Shown here: piece after piece, positions 51,242 through 63,962 of the stretch
How the letters are laid out: the number at the start of each line of letters is the position of its first letter
Position numbering within the stretch: position 1 is the stretch's first letter
Program-made: the position numbers and the translations under genes
The notes under the pieces: generated by a model
Seen by the model: the letters and a program-made list of their open reading frames with translations, nothing else
Told to the model about the DNA's origin: nothing
Databases searched by the model: none
Source: Dicaeum eximium
Taxonomy: Eukaryota; Chordata; Aves; Passeriformes; Dicaeidae
Assembly: GCA_013396995.1 (NCBI GenBank)
Contig: VWZP01009941.1
Location: 4,030,472-4,094,471 of the forward strand
Reading direction: 5' to 3'
DNA length: 64,000 nt

Positions 51242-53592
51242 TGCTGGTGCATTGCTTTTTTTCTAGAAGAGATTTCCCAGTGAAAGGAGGAATCCAAAGC
51301 AGGAAGTTTTTCTAATCCTCTTTAGTCCTCTAGCATCACTTTATGTGACACAAACACTGGAAAAGTCTCACAATGGAAAGTCCTGACATTAGGGCTGTAG
51401 AAAACCATGTGTCTGGGCATCAAAAGTGAAGCAAAGCTCAACTCAAACTCTTGTAAATCAGGTACATTTTACACTGCAGCGATTTGAATAGTGGCAAAAA
51501 GTTAAACATGTACTTGCTTAAGCTGCTTTCTAAACTCTGCTCACTGTGAGTGTTCAGTCATTGTTACAGATGTCTAATGAACAAAGGGCACGTGAGACTT
51601 CATTTAAAAAAATTAAGATAATAACTTTAACATCTTAATAATGATCCATTTAACAGCCCAGGAATCTTTTTATTTGAAAGTTCAGAATGTGAAGCAGAAC
51701 CTACGAGAAAGAACCAGAACCAGTCTTTTCCTGTCGTGTTTAACTGCTTGACCTACACATTTGGTTCTCCTGCCCAAACAGTTGTCAATTAACCCTTGCA
51801 TGACACAGGCAGAGGCAGAGTCTGTACAGGTCAGAGGTAGTCCTACTCTGAGCTGCACCTAAAACACTACCCCATCTCCCAGGTTTTGCTCCTGCCTATT
51901 TTACAACCTTGGATTCCAAACCAGGGAAGATGTTAGACAGAGAACAAATTGGCCGGAAGAAAGAGCTCTAGGAGGAGGGAAACTAGAGGAAATATATAGT
52001 TTCTCTCTCCACTGCCATCAAAAAAATATCAAATAGGATATATACTTTTTATTCTTTACACTAGTGGAACAAGTGATATTGCTAAGAAGAGTATAATTTT
52101 TTTGGTCTAATTGAATGAACTGTTTTATTAAATGTGTATGGTTAGAATATCATGTTTTAGAGGTGTTTGTCAGTGATGGTATAGAGCTTGTTGTGCTTTG
52201 GATGCCCTGGGAAAAATAAGGTATAATTAATTGTAAATACTCAAGTTCATTTTGATGGCCAATATTTTGCACTTTGGTTGAGGAAGCTGTCTTTATGAGA
52301 CAAAAGACCTAAAGGAATAACTGATACATGCAGCAAATTTGTAAATCACTAAAAGAAGGAACGGGGATGTCTTCCTGCTCTACTGAAACAGGATGAAATA
52401 GATTGAGTACCAAATTAAAAGAAAAAATGAGTAGTGAATTTGCCTTATTTTCTCAAATCAGTATAAGAAACTTGATTAATCTCTTGTAATGGTTTTTACC
52501 ATAAATAAATCATAATCAGAAATATATAAGATGTGAGAATATATTTTTAATGGTAGGAACCTGTATTTTAACATCCAGCTTGCTGTCTATTTCCACTGCT
52601 TATTTTGTAATTTTGCCTAATGTTATGATTTTTCTGGAACCTGGAGGATGGGATGATAAGAAACATGTCAATGAGCAATAGAAAGAAAAAAATGCAGTAG
52701 TTTGTGGCATTTCCAATCTTCTCCTGAAAGATTCTGTAGGATTTTATCATTTACTGCACCGAAATAGAATAGCATCTGTTGTAATTAAATACACCAAGAA
52801 TATTTCAGGAACCATGAAATAAATGACTGTACAAAGATAATTTTTAAAAAATTATATACTGTACAAATTATTGGGGTAAAATATGTCACACAGAAAAGAT
52901 ATTTTAGCCCTTAGGTGTATTCATGAATATGCAGAAACAACCTCAGATGTGGAGAGTCTCAGCAATTTGTTGTAAACATGTGTCCTTGTGTATGGATTTT
53001 CATGTATGTACAGGTATAGATTGATAAAGATCTACTGAACTAAATGCTTCAGGGGAAAACAACTCAGGACTTAATAAATTTCACTTGGAACACTTATTTC
53101 TAATAGTTCTTGAAGTCAGGTTGATAACATATGGAATAGCCCATCTCCTACACACCTCAGACAAATCTGCACCTACTCCCCTCAGTAAATGTCACTTATT
53201 AGGGACTTCACCACTATGACAGTAAAAAGCATAAGAAATCTTGCCTTGCAAATTAAAACCTCTTTGAATAGCAGGCAAATGAGAAAATACATGATTAGTC
53301 ATTGCTGAAATGCCTCTTCATGTGAAGGGAAAGCACATGATTTCACATCCAGTCACACTGCTGCCACACATCCATCAATTCTGTTGTACCTCAATAGAGT
53401 GAAAACAAGGCTAAAATTTAGAAGGATTCAGCAACTTGAATTAAGACCATAACTGAATCTGAAGTTCCATGTCTGGAACAATAAATACATTTCATAAATC
53501 TGATCGAAAGGAATTTAATTTTTCTCTAGGGCTTTTTGTTCACATGAAAGTATAATGCCTCCTGCAAACTTTATTTTTTATTACTTATTTTT
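51242..53592. other. non-coding sequence, 2.4 kb
   Basis: No gene or clear repeat recognised. The sequence is AT-rich. Confidence 0.5.
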
Positions 53593-53790
53593 TAACCATA
53601 GAACTGCAGAACTCTTGGTGTTGGAAGGCATTTCTGGACACTGTTTCATTGAGGTCCCCTGTTCAAGCATGGTCAGCTAGAGGTTTCCCAGGACTCTATC
53701 CACTCAGTTTTTTAATGTTTTTAATGTCAAGGATGAACACTCTACAGCCTCTCTGAGCAACCTGTTCTAGTGCCAGTGTTGCATTCAAAT
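53593..53790 (-). mobile_element. CR1 LINE 3' fragment, minus orientation
   Basis: On the + strand it reads 'aaccatagaactgcagaact', 'ggtgttggaaggcatttctg', 'ctgttcaagcatggtcagct', 'agaggtttcccaggactct' and 'gagcaacctgttctagtg'. This is the reverse complement of a CR1 3' UTR and the end of ORF2 in usual order. Similarity fades after 'attatatctttgcag'. It is diverged, with no intact frame. Confidence 0.85.
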
Positions 53791-56700
53791 TATATCTTTG
53801 CAGCTGCCTGCAATAAAAGGTAAGAAGGTATAAGACAATATTCACAGGTGTCTAGAAAGAAGTCATCCTCTTGCACCAATTCATGCCCTGCTGAGAGCAT
53901 TTGTATCTGGTTAGTCCTGGGAGCTTCCTGGATTAGACATCACCCATTTGGTCAAATTTAAATCAGTTTTTCCCATTCCAGTGGTCCAACCACTTCTGCA
54001 AGGTATCTAGGTGCAAAAAGGAAAAAGAGGAGGTTGGACTCTGAGTCATACGCATCAATCAGGCATAGTCCAGGGGATGGACTTAAGCCTGTCTTATGCC
54101 TGATAGGAGGGTTTAAATTTGAATTCAGAACATGACCTCCTTGATGGCACCTTCCAAATTTGCTATTCAGATTGGCATGCACAGGGCTAGGTTTTAGGCA
54201 GACCAGCATTTAAGTGTACTTTTCTTCCTGAAAGCTCCTGAAACCATTTTAAAAATAGCAGTAGAGAGGTGGACAGCTTTTGCTGTTAAGTCACTGCCTG
54301 CAATTCTCTTCAGGTCTGCTGTCCTGTGAGCTTTCCACATAAAATTTGCAGAATGACAGCTACCTGTGGAATGGAGACCCTGAAGGACAAGCCACAGGGA
54401 CAGATGCAGATCTCCTACGGTCCCTTCTCTGAAACACATATAACATGTTGAAAACCACACCGATTCCACACTGCCTTTGGAAAATTCTTTCTTGACAGAA
54501 ACATTTTTGGCCTTTGGCCTACTGAAAGTAAATATAACAATAAAATTTGGGATAAAGTTACTCCAACTAGCCTCTGGAGCAAATTCCCACATTAGAGTGT
54601 TTGTTGTCCTCTGTTGTAGGAGAGAAAACCTACTGAAATGCACCTTGTTTATATGCCCAAGATTTCCTCTGTAGGAAAGTGAGGTTGCTCGCTAATGTTT
54701 TGCCCTGACGCACAGTGCGGATGTAACCAGATGTGCACCTAGAGACTGGGACTGTGGGGTACACAGGGAAAGGCATCCACCCTGTCCTGTGGCTAGAGCC
54801 ATGAGAATTGGCTTTCCTGTCAGCTGTTACCCCCTGACCTTTCCAGCATTTGTCTGGCATGTTCTGCAGGCACTACTTAGTGGGGAGCCAGAAAAGAGAA
54901 GACCGTGTCTGTTCACTGGAACCTGGTGCTTTGAGAACTCCAGCACAAAACCAGCTCTGCACTTGGCAGCTGAATACTGATTGTGTGCTGTATAGGGTGA
55001 GAGGTTATAATTCACAGCTCCTGGGCTGAGGTGAGGATGAAGTAGGACTGAATTTGTGATGATTATCCTTTGTATCTGTAAGAATAATCTTATCTCTCAG
55101 AGTTATCTCTCTTAAAAGGTGGACTGCAGAGCTGCATGGCTCAGATTCCCCTTTTTCTGAGCATCTATATAGAAGCAGGGTTTTTATATCAATCTTGATT
55201 TTCCAGGTTTCAGAGTGTTTAGAAAATGTAAAACTTCATAATTTCATGTGAATTCTTGCTTCAGTGCAGATCAGGTCTGATGTGATGCTGTGAGTGCTCT
55301 GCACAGCTGTATTGCTCACACCTGGTAAGACCAGTGTTTCCTGAATGCATCAGATTTCCTGAGCACACATGATGTATTAATGTGCACGAGAAGATACCTG
55401 GCTCTTTACTTGGCTCTGCTGAGGCTTGCTGAATGTACAGAAGAAATCCAACCCCAAATCCTCAGATGTGTCCTAACTTAATTTCAGCTAGAGAAAGAGG
55501 ATAACGTAGGTGCATAGTGAACCTACACAAGGACATTGTAGTCACGTGCTGCCATTAAAGAGTCAGGGAAAAGTGAGTAAGGAACAAAACCTGCCTGTAT
55601 TCCATAAGCATAAGGAAGATTTTTTTGCCTAATATGGGAACTATGTGCCAGCATATTGGCTCTGGAAGCCAGTTCACAGGCTGGTTCAAGCCATGCAATT
55701 TCATGTGACTCAGAAGCAGGAACTGAATGGAAAGGGAAGGTGGAAACAACATCATTTTTTCGGTGTTGAGAGTCTCAGAAACCTTCCAAGGAGATGCTAC
55801 TCCCAGTGAAAATTTTCTGGTTTTACAGATGTGATCCAGTAGGTTGTTGCCTGCAACACTAAATGGTGTAGATCTTCACTATGGTGCTCTCCCATGCTTT
55901 CATTCCATGCTTTGATCAGCCAGAGAACAGGTTCCTCTGGTAAAATTTGTCATGTCCTTGGGGACTGTCCCCATTGAAGCCTTTCTGAATGAAGCAATGC
56001 CAATATTTCTCTTTGAGAATTGTCTGCCATTGCAGTGTTTTTCAGCTGCTTGAAGGTGACTACAAGTCTACTGGTTACCTGATTGCTGTCAAAAATCTGT
56101 TTTTTTTCTGGGTAACTATGGAAACAAGAGATGCTTTGTAGGTTTTTTTTTAATGAAAAGTAAGATTTTCAAATAGAGAGAATGGGAATGTGCCTCATAT
56201 TAATAATGCTGCTCAAAAATAAAGTATCATTTACGGTGTCATTTTAATTCTATCTCTGCTTATGTGCAGAAAATGTTTCCCTGTATATATCTGTATATGC
56301 ACTCATATTTGTATGTATGCATACACATATGTGTCTAAAAGGACTTGTTGGACTTGAAAGAAATGGGAAAAGTAACATAGCTGGAAAAGATTAAAGCATG
56401 TGAGTCTAGGTGGACCAGAAAACATATTGCACTGATAAGGAGTTTTTGTTTTTAATTCAATCCTACCATAAAGTAATTTATTACCCATCACTTGTTTTTC
56501 TAGAAAGGCCAGTGCAGCACCATTTGCTGTCTGATTGACAATGTAACTCTCTTTTTACAACTTGCAATTTAAAACAGGAAGGCTGCCATTCACATCAGTT
56601 TAGAAGTCTACGTTTTAGATTACCTTGAAAGGTTCATCTTTGGCACAAGTTACTGGCAGGTTCAAATAGCTAAAACCAAAATGCAGCATTTGTAGCTCAG

Positions 56701-58265
56701 CATAGTCCATGCATATGTAGTGACATGCAAAATCTAAATCAGGAGTAATTAAAGAAATGCATTTCACTTCAACTCTACATTTCCAACAACTTATTAGTTT
56801 TCTCTTCAAAGAGCAGCAGAAATTGTCATTTTGCATTCCTCAACAGCAACTGCAACAGTTCAGACTCTGCAAGCCTGGCTTGCCATCTGATCATACATCG
56901 AAATCTGCAGCTAATCAGTACTGGTCCAACCAGGAAGGGTCACAGCAATCCTGCTGATCTATTACTGAGGTGTTACAAGACATGGACATTATTCATCCTC
57001 ACTAAAACCAGGCAAGAAATAAATAAAAGGAAAGCAAAAGGATTTACTCTTGTATATTTGCTGTAGAATTACCCTGAGATGATCTGTTTCCAGCTCTTCT
57101 TCTGCCATTAAATGAACATTTTCCAATCCTAATTCCCATCACACATCAAAATCCTACCACTTAAGCATTAATGTCTGGGCTATACTTTAGGACAAATCCT
57201 GAGAGCAAGGTGTGTAAGCTGTACTGTCCTTAGACTCAGATCATATCTGTGTCAGGAACTTTTTCCAAGACTGTAGCACTGATGTTTTTATGCTTTCTTC
57301 TCTCTCCTTTTTCTTTTTCCTCCAACACTTCTGTACTGACAAAAGCTAAAGTCTAGTGGTGTGATATTGGCTTGCAAGTTGCTCTTGTGTTTGGGCAACC
57401 AGGAGAAGCACTGCTGGACACTTTGTCATTATGAGTTGTGTATATGCTGCTGGAGTTTGCTGCACAGTTACATCAGCAAAATCTCCTGGAGGGAAGGATT
57501 GCTTTTGGATGCTTCACTAAAATACTGGCCTGCTTTTTTTCCCAGCTGCACCAGATCAGACCGTGATGGCTCCTGGCAATGTGTTAAGCACCACTACCAG
57601 AGATTGAAGGAGCATGAGAATAAGGCTAAAGGACAAGTCATTCACAAGAGTGGCTCTGTTTCAAGGGAGGAGAGAGTCCTGCTTCTGGAGAGTTTGACTT
57701 CGTCATAACCTGTCAGTGAAGGAGCAATACAAATGCATTGTTTGACTTTACATGGCACCCCTTCAGAATATCTCTTCCTTCTTTCAAAATGAGAGATGCA
57801 TGGATACTGTACTATAGTGTGCATCTGTGTAGGTAATATACCCTGCAACTTTAGTTATGGGCTCCTAAAAAAGTACAGTGCCAGATTCTAAAATCTTTCT
57901 CAGACAAAAACTCTCTTATGTTTAGGAACAAGGCAATGTGAGTAAGAGCAGATTATCTGGACTGGAAGTCCTAAAAACTCATATGGCAACATATTTGTGT
58001 TTTTACAAATGCTGCAGAACAGATCCTTCCCCTCCATTAGTGACCTAAGAAGCAAGCAGGCATTTACTTTCTTTAAGAACTATGACACTTTTTCTGACAA
58101 TGTCAAAGCAGCAAGCATTGTACATGCAGCAGCTCCCTTCTCAAATATATCAGCTTAAAGTGCAAAGAGAAGAGCCACAATTTCAGGTTGTCTTCCAGAG
58201 ATCTCTTGTAAATTTTTTACTTTTTATTTTAAACAGGGAGATAGAAACAAAGTGGAAAGGTGTAC
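53791..58265. other. non-coding sequence, 4.5 kb
   Basis: No gene recognised. The 149-codon minus frame at 54194-54643 is the longest not explained by a repeat. It has no recognisable domain and lies near the longest frame expected by chance in 64 kb at this composition. A hairpin lies at 54058-54104. Confidence 0.5.
54058..54104. repeat. inverted repeat / potential hairpin
   Basis: ATCAGGCATA (54058-54067) is the exact reverse complement of TATGCCTGAT (54095-54104). Immediately inside the left arm, GTCCA (54068-54072) pairs with TGGAC (54078-54082). This leaves a 12-nt bulge on the right side. Confidence 0.7.
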
Positions 58266-58270
58266 CAAAG
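58266..58270. repeat. target-site duplication, left copy
   Basis: CAAAG directly precedes the LTR and is repeated exactly at 58848-58852 after it. A 5-bp duplication is typical of ERVL-type integration. Confidence 0.85.
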
Positions 58271-58847
58271 TGTCATGATCTAACCCCAGTCAGTACCTAA
58301 GTACCACACCAACTGTGTTCTCATTTCCCTGCAAGCCTGGTGGGATGGGGAAGAGAATCAGAGAATCAGAGAATCAAAAAGGTAGTACTCTAGGTGGGTC
58401 AAGAACAGTTTGATAATTCAAACAGAGTTAAAAACATGGTGAAAAGTAGAGAGATAAAGATAGAGAGAGGAATAAAACCCAATAGAAATAAGTGACACAC
58501 AATAAAATTGTTCAACACCTGCTGACCAATGTCCAGCCAGTTCCTGAGCTATGATTGGCACTTCCCAGCCTATTCCCCCCATTTATATCCTGGGCATGCT
58601 GTTCTGTGGTAAGGAATATCCCTTTGGCTAGTTCAGGTAAGTTTTCCTGGCTGTGCCCCCTCCTGCCCTGTTGTGCAGCTGCTTGCTGTCAGAGCATGGG
58701 AGGCTGAAAAGTCCTTGATTTAGGGTAAGCACTACTTAGCAAAACCAACAATGTGTTACCAACATTATTCTTATAATAGATCCAAACCAGAGCACTTTAA
58801 CAACTACTAAGAAGGAAATTCATTATCTCCTAGTTGAAACCAGGACA
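58271..58847 (-). mobile_element. solo LTR of an avian ERVL-type endogenous retrovirus, minus orientation
   Basis: This is a 577-bp LTR. Read on the minus strand it starts TGTCCTGGTTTCAAC and ends GATCATGACA, so it has the canonical TG...CA ends. Shared landmarks with the LTR at 4731-5262 include the 'cttcttagtag' start region, 'gctaagtagtgctta', 'aatcaaggacttttcag', a 'gggggcacagccagg' block, 'gccaaagggatattcc' and 'ttttattgtgtgtcactt'. A TATA box is kept (minus-strand GGATATAAAT, 58581-58590). Identical CAAAG pentamers flank it exactly. No internal viral genes are present, so one insertion was reduced to a solo LTR by recombination. The usual polyadenylation hexamer is altered (ATCAAA). An 8-mer is expanded threefold inside it at 58351-58376. 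It could drive transcription leftward; no target gene is visible. Confidence 0.93.
58581..58590 (-). promoter_or_regulatory. TATA box of the minus-strand LTR
   Basis: Minus-strand GGATATAAAT lies at the expected place in this LTR class, after the 'gggatattcc' block. In the LTR at 4731-5262 the same site is eroded to GTGTATTAAC. Activity is not known. Confidence 0.6.
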
Positions 58848-58852
58848 CAAAG
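58848..58852. repeat. target-site duplication, right copy
   Basis: CAAAG, identical to 58266-58270, starts at the base after the LTR terminus. Confidence 0.85.
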
Positions 58853-61800
58853 ATGAACAGAAAAAGTTTCTCAAATATGCAAGAGCTCAGATTTAATATC
58901 ATGTCTGCAAGTTATCTGAAAAAATGGTGAGGAATTATACTTTCAAAAATCACTGGTACTTGGCCTAAATAATAAATCCATATTGTGCATTCTTTCCATT
59001 AGTATGTAACAGATACCAAGGAGTTAAAAAGGCTATAAACTTATCACAGAAGCTCAGAGTTGCAACCTTGTCGTTGTTAGCACTGTCTGACATAGAAACT
59101 GTAGCAGTGCAGGAAAAGGCAAGAACACATCACAGATAATTCTGATTCTTCTTCAGCCTGAGCAACTATAGAGGAAGAAAAAATGGGTTTACTAGAAGAA
59201 AGGATCTCTAGAACTCTAAATAGGTGAGTGTTTTAGGAAGAACAAGGTGCCTAGGCTGGCAGACTTCTGGCTGTGCTCCCTTCTTAGCACCATATAGCGA
59301 AACAAATACACGTGATGCAGTACATGGGATTGCACTGCAGCAAAGGATTATTCCATGTCTGTCAGCAAATGTCCACATAGATCCAAAACCTTTGGACAGA
59401 GGCAAATGCAAAGTTCAAGGTGAGAAAACCACTGTATGGGACAATCCCAGGATGGCCTGTGCATAAAATTGCTTCCACCAGAATGCCACGCGTAGACATA
59501 AAAACTGTAGGAGCTTTCTATGATGATTGTCAAAATAACTCAGTTTCCTTCAGGGATCTATGTAATTTTGGTAAAAATTCTTTTTAAAACTGGAAAATAT
59601 TCATATATTTGAGATAACTGCTTTTAAAAACTGAAAAATCATGGATTTTTTTTTTGTTAAAAGTTTTAGGCTAACTTAAAAACTAACCAGCATTGTGGCA
59701 GGGCTGTTTCGTAAAATATTTCACCAACTTTAATTCTGCATATTTAATTTTTCTTAATTTTATATAGATAAAAAAATATATATAGTTTATCATGATTTTG
59801 GATGTTCCTGTTCTTAGTAGCTCCTACATGTGTAATTTTAAAAAGTCTACTACAGCCTTAGTTCTGACTATATTTTATGGCAATAAGAGCAATGATGAGA
59901 CATACCTGATTTATCAGATGAGTCTTGAGTCAAAATTTCTTCTCAAATCTAAGCACTGCTGGATTTTTGAGTTTTTCCTGGTACAGAAGATTGACCTGTA
60001 AGGTTATTTACTGCTTGTAAATATCTACTAACTGCCATGTCCTCCTATTAATTGAAGGCTGACATTTCAAGAGCCCCTGGGACTTTTTTGTCTTATCCTT
60101 GTTCCGGAACCCCTGTGGTCCTGCCAGTGTGACGAGCTGGCATATTTGTCTGTGGACTAACAAAGCATTTGGGTTCAAATATTCAGGATCAGCTCTCAGT
60201 CATCTGCTGTGACCACCAGACTACAGCCATGACTTTCAAACCTCTGAGAAAAGGTCCCTGGGAAATGAAATTGTTGGCAATTGCAACTCTTTTTTTTTTC
60301 CGCCGATAGTTGGAAAAGTGGGGACAGAGAAGAGGGGTGGAACAATTTCTTGAAACTATCTAGGAGCAGAAAGCCATTTTCCAAATAAAAAATGATTTTT
60401 TTTTTGTCATGAAGTGAGAGCTGTTGAAAAATCCTGACTGTTTTTGAGAGTTGGCCTTGTCCAGTCAGAACTAGTTAGGATCTGGGCTGAGATGCCAAGC
60501 TGTTTTACAAACACCACGAAATGTCCATCATGAGTCACAAGATTTTTTTTTTTCAATTTCCTTAGGACATAGCAACCTGGCCTGGCTTCATGTATTACAG
60601 ATGAATTGTGAATACTTTGCTATAAATCTTGGTGAACTGTCTTGCAAAATATCTTTTTATAATGCTTAAAAATGTGAAAAATTAATGACTTAATGCCAAA
60701 TACAATGAAGCTTTGACTGAGATGGAGGGATTTTTATTAGTCTTTTATGCATAATATTATTGCTTTGAGTTGCTGATTGTTTTTCATTCAATTTTTACTG
60801 AAGTTACCTAATAACTGTCACTTTTCATTCTTCTGACTCTTTATTCATTGTCAGCTGTGGATGATCTGCCAGCCCACATGAGAGGGCAGGTTACATTCAA
60901 AAGAATTTTCTTTGGGTTAGGGACATGTGCAAAATCTGAGCTAATTGCAGTGCAACTTTATACTTTAACTGCTTCTTATTAGCGACTTAGCAGATGTCTG
61001 ATGGCACTCAGATGTTCAGAGCTCGTGCTGGGAGCCCACTGGACTCAGTGAGATGTAGGCACTTCCCTGAGAGGGATCTGTGAGACCAAGCTCCTGCATT
61101 CCCAGGTGATGCCTTTGCAAAGGTGTGGAGAGGTGATGGTCAGGGGCTGCTGCCATTTGATGGCCCAGCCTGGAACAGTTGTTGCTCACACCCATGCCTA
61201 GGGATGTGTAGAAGCCACAGCAATGCCCACATCTCTCTAGCATTAAAAGATCCATGATCCCCTGACTCTGACTCCCTGTTAGAGGGAAGGAGAAGATTCC
61301 AATGCAAGGCAGAGAAAGCAGTAATGGAATGGGCTCAAACACGAGGTAAGGAGAATGTAGGGGCTTTGCAAAGTGAAGAATGGTTTCTGGAGTCTCCTTT
61401 GGTTAGGCAAAAGGCTCTGTTTTATAGGATAAGTAAAATAAAGATGAACTTCTAGGAAACGATTCTGATCCAGAATATGGGGCATTCTCAGCCATTCCTA
61501 TGCCAAGTGGAGGGACAAACAGCTTGAAGAACACCCTCCTTTGACTTTGTCCTCCTAGATAGCGTCCCTGTGTTTGCATTTAAATCCACTTTTTTAACTG
61601 AGGAGTGCTCTAACAACAAAATGAGGGGTCTCTCTGAGGGATTTTCTGAAGTAGATCCCCCAAGCCAGGGCTGAAGTGAAAGGATATGTGTGTTTGAATG
61701 TGCAGCTCTATGTCTATTTGTGTGAAAAAAGTGTGAATATCGGCATGTACCTCAGTTGTTCTTCCAAGTTTACAAAGTGAAGGCTACTAAAAATACTGGA

Positions 61801-62577
61801 AACATGTGAATTTGAGCTGGTATTCATGTGATTCCTGTTTTCCATGTCTTCTTTTGAAAAAAAAAAAAGAAAAAGAAAAAAGATTAAAAATTGATTGTAT
61901 AACTGAAAGATATAAAAGCTCTTTTATTCCTTCTCAGCAAGGGCTGCCTGTGACCTTCATCCTTGCAGCTACTTAGTGTATGCACTGGACAGGAGAAGAA
62001 AGAGGTACACAAACAAGAGATGGGAATATTCAATACCCAGGTAAAAGGGACAGAAGTGACAGATGTAACAGAAACCAGCTGTTGAATAACTTTTGTCTTG
62101 CAGAGATGTGAGGAGAACAAAAGAAGGAGGGCTATGAATGAGCACTTACCTATGTTTTTGTACCCAAAATGGTGAGTGCATCAGAAGAAGAAAAAAAACC
62201 CTTTGCTTTGGATGGAATTCTTGAAGTATTGGAAAGGTAAGTGGAGAGGAACAAGGTGACCAAACTGCCAAACATGTAAAAACAGCACAATTATGTTCTT
62301 GTTAAATTTTTTTTTTAACCTCTAGTCTGGTTTGGCTGAGGCAAACTCTTATGCTGCAGTCTGCAATGGGACAGGGCAATTCTTGCTGTCCCTGGAAAAC
62401 ACAGTCCCACACTCCACCTTCAAGGTTCCTGAGAACTTTGTATGTATTTAGAATGAATGAAAATTTTTGGAAGAACCAACAGAGAATGCAAGCTTCGGTT
62501 TTGTTTCTTTTCTACTGCTTTGGCTGCTCCCACAAGTTTTATGCATCCTGTCAGCCTCCCATCAGAAACTGAATGGT
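58853..62577. other. non-coding sequence, 3.7 kb
   Basis: No gene recognised. T-rich tracts occur at about 59646-59656 and 60548-60555, and an A-rich tract at 61856-61891. Frames of 60-108 codons on both strands have no recognisable domain. Confidence 0.5.
61856..61891. repeat. A-rich simple repeat
   Basis: Runs of A are broken by single G bases. A simple sequence. Confidence 0.8.
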
Positions 62578-63090
62578 ATTTCCACTCAGCACTGGTGCAG
62601 CCCATCTGCAGCACTAGGCCAGTTCTGGGCTCACCAGTACAAGGCTGACATGAGAATACCAGAATCCAGTGAGGACCACAGAAGGAATGAAGAGAATCTC
62701 ATATTGGAGTTACAGAGACATCTTGAAAAGAAAAAGAGTTCAAGTAAGATCTTATTAATGTGTATAAATTCCTGATGTGAGGGAGTGAAGAATACAGTCA
62801 GCCTCTCAATGCTGCCCAGTGACAGGACAAGAGGCAGTGCACACCATCTGAAGTACAGAAAGTTCAATTTAAATGCAAGAAAACCCCCTTTGGTACTGTA
62901 AGTGTGACTGAACACTGGCACAGGTTGCCTGGAGAGGTCATGGAGTCTCCATTCTTTGAGATATCAAAACCCCATCTGCACACACTCCTGGGTAATCTGC
63001 CCTCCTGATCCTGCTTTGAGCAGGCGGGTGGGACTAGTCAATATGCAAAGGTGATTTCCCACCTCCATCATTCCATGATATGTGATTCAC
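62578..63090 (+). mobile_element. CR1 LINE 3' fragment with deletions
   Basis: In order it shows 'ccactcagcactggtgcagc', 'ccagttctgggctcaccagt', 'atcttattaatgtgtataaa', 'tgcccagtgacaggacaaga', 'aacactggcacaggttgcct', 'ggagaggtcatggagtctcc' and 'ccatcattccatgatatgtg'. These are ORF2 C-terminus and 3' UTR landmarks of a common avian CR1. A deletion between about 62670 and 62710 removes part of ORF2. The frame at 62467-62775 looks like a coiled-coil exon ending at a splice donor, but it is CR1 sequence from about 62578 onward. The terminal ATTCTRTG repeat is reduced to one degraded copy. Confidence 0.9.
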
Positions 63091-63728
63091 TTGAACAATC
63101 TGTTCTTATTCTTGTGGTTATCATATGATACTACAATATATTCAGGTTGGAGTGCACATCTTACCTTCTACTCCTCATATTTCTGTGAACCAGAGTTATA
63201 ATTCATATAATCTAATTTTTAGAACACCTACTTTAAAAAGACAAAACCCAATACTTGGGACAGCTACTAAAACCCATTATTTCCAAAGCAATAATACTCG
63301 TAGCTGAAAATGTCTTACTCAAAAATAAAAATAAGTTTTCAAATGAAATATTATAAAATTATAAATATTTCAGCTGTAGCAGAAGACATCAGAATTAAAT
63401 TACCAGGTTTCCCATTGTTTTCCTTTTAATTGAAATTATGGGATCTTTACGGTGTTTCATTTTTATATGATTTTATGGGGCTTAGAGAAATAGGCCCTGA
63501 GTCTGCTTAATGACAACAGGAACTATAATAATCCAAATAATAGAGTGACATACAGAAGAAAGATTTCATGGTGCCTGAATCTGAGAGGCACTTCTTTTAA
63601 CCCTTTGGTAAGTGTATAACATGCTTTTCTTAACTCTGCATTACATGGTAGAATAATCACAGTGCTTTGAGCCTAAAAATGTACTTTGTTCTGTCTTCAT
63701 TTCATGCACATCTCCCTTCATTTTGCAG
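63091..63728. other. non-coding sequence before the candidate exon
   Basis: No gene recognised. The last 50 bases are pyrimidine-rich and end in 'cttcattttgcag', a good splice-acceptor shape. Confidence 0.45.
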
Positions 63729-63823
63729 CTTCTGAAGTCAAAAGCATGCCCAAACAGAAACAAGGGAAGAAAGACATGGAAACCAAAGTGAATCAATTAT
63801 TGCTTTCAGCCTTGAGAAATTAA
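63729..63823 (+). CDS. weak candidate 3'-terminal coding exon
   Basis: A strong acceptor (pyrimidine tract then 'ttttgcag', 63721-63728) is followed by a frame of 30 codons in phase with a split first codon. It ends at TAA 63821-63823. The peptide starts SEVKSMPKQKQGKKD and ends KVNQLLLSALRN: lysine-rich, then an amphipathic leucine-rich tail. I do not recognise the protein. An upstream exon is not identified, and the other frames stop or lack a clear pattern. About 140 bases later a 35-A run begins, but no AATAAA precedes it, so that run is not evidence of a transcript end. A 30-codon frame after an AG can easily arise by chance, so this is only a candidate. Confidence 0.2.
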
Positions 63824-63959
63824 TATATTTAACTTGTAACTTTACAAGTGCGAGGTGGTTCTTCTCTTCTCTGAACACTGAAAGAACATTCAAAGTAGGT
63901 TGGCAGAACATCTTAAAGTCCTAAAAAGTCCTAAAGGAAGGACCTGGACTTTTACATTC

Positions 63960-63962
<3 letters not shown>

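Noticed and set aside
54194..54643. 149-codon minus-strand open frame
   Set aside because: No recognisable domain. From the AT-rich stop frequency I estimate the longest chance frame in 64 kb at roughly 140 codons, and an overlapping frame exists on the other strand.
62467..62775. Apparent coiled-coil exon ending in a GTAAG donor
   Set aside because: From about 62578 onward the sequence follows CR1 landmarks, so the protein-like look comes from LINE ORF2 read in a shifted frame.
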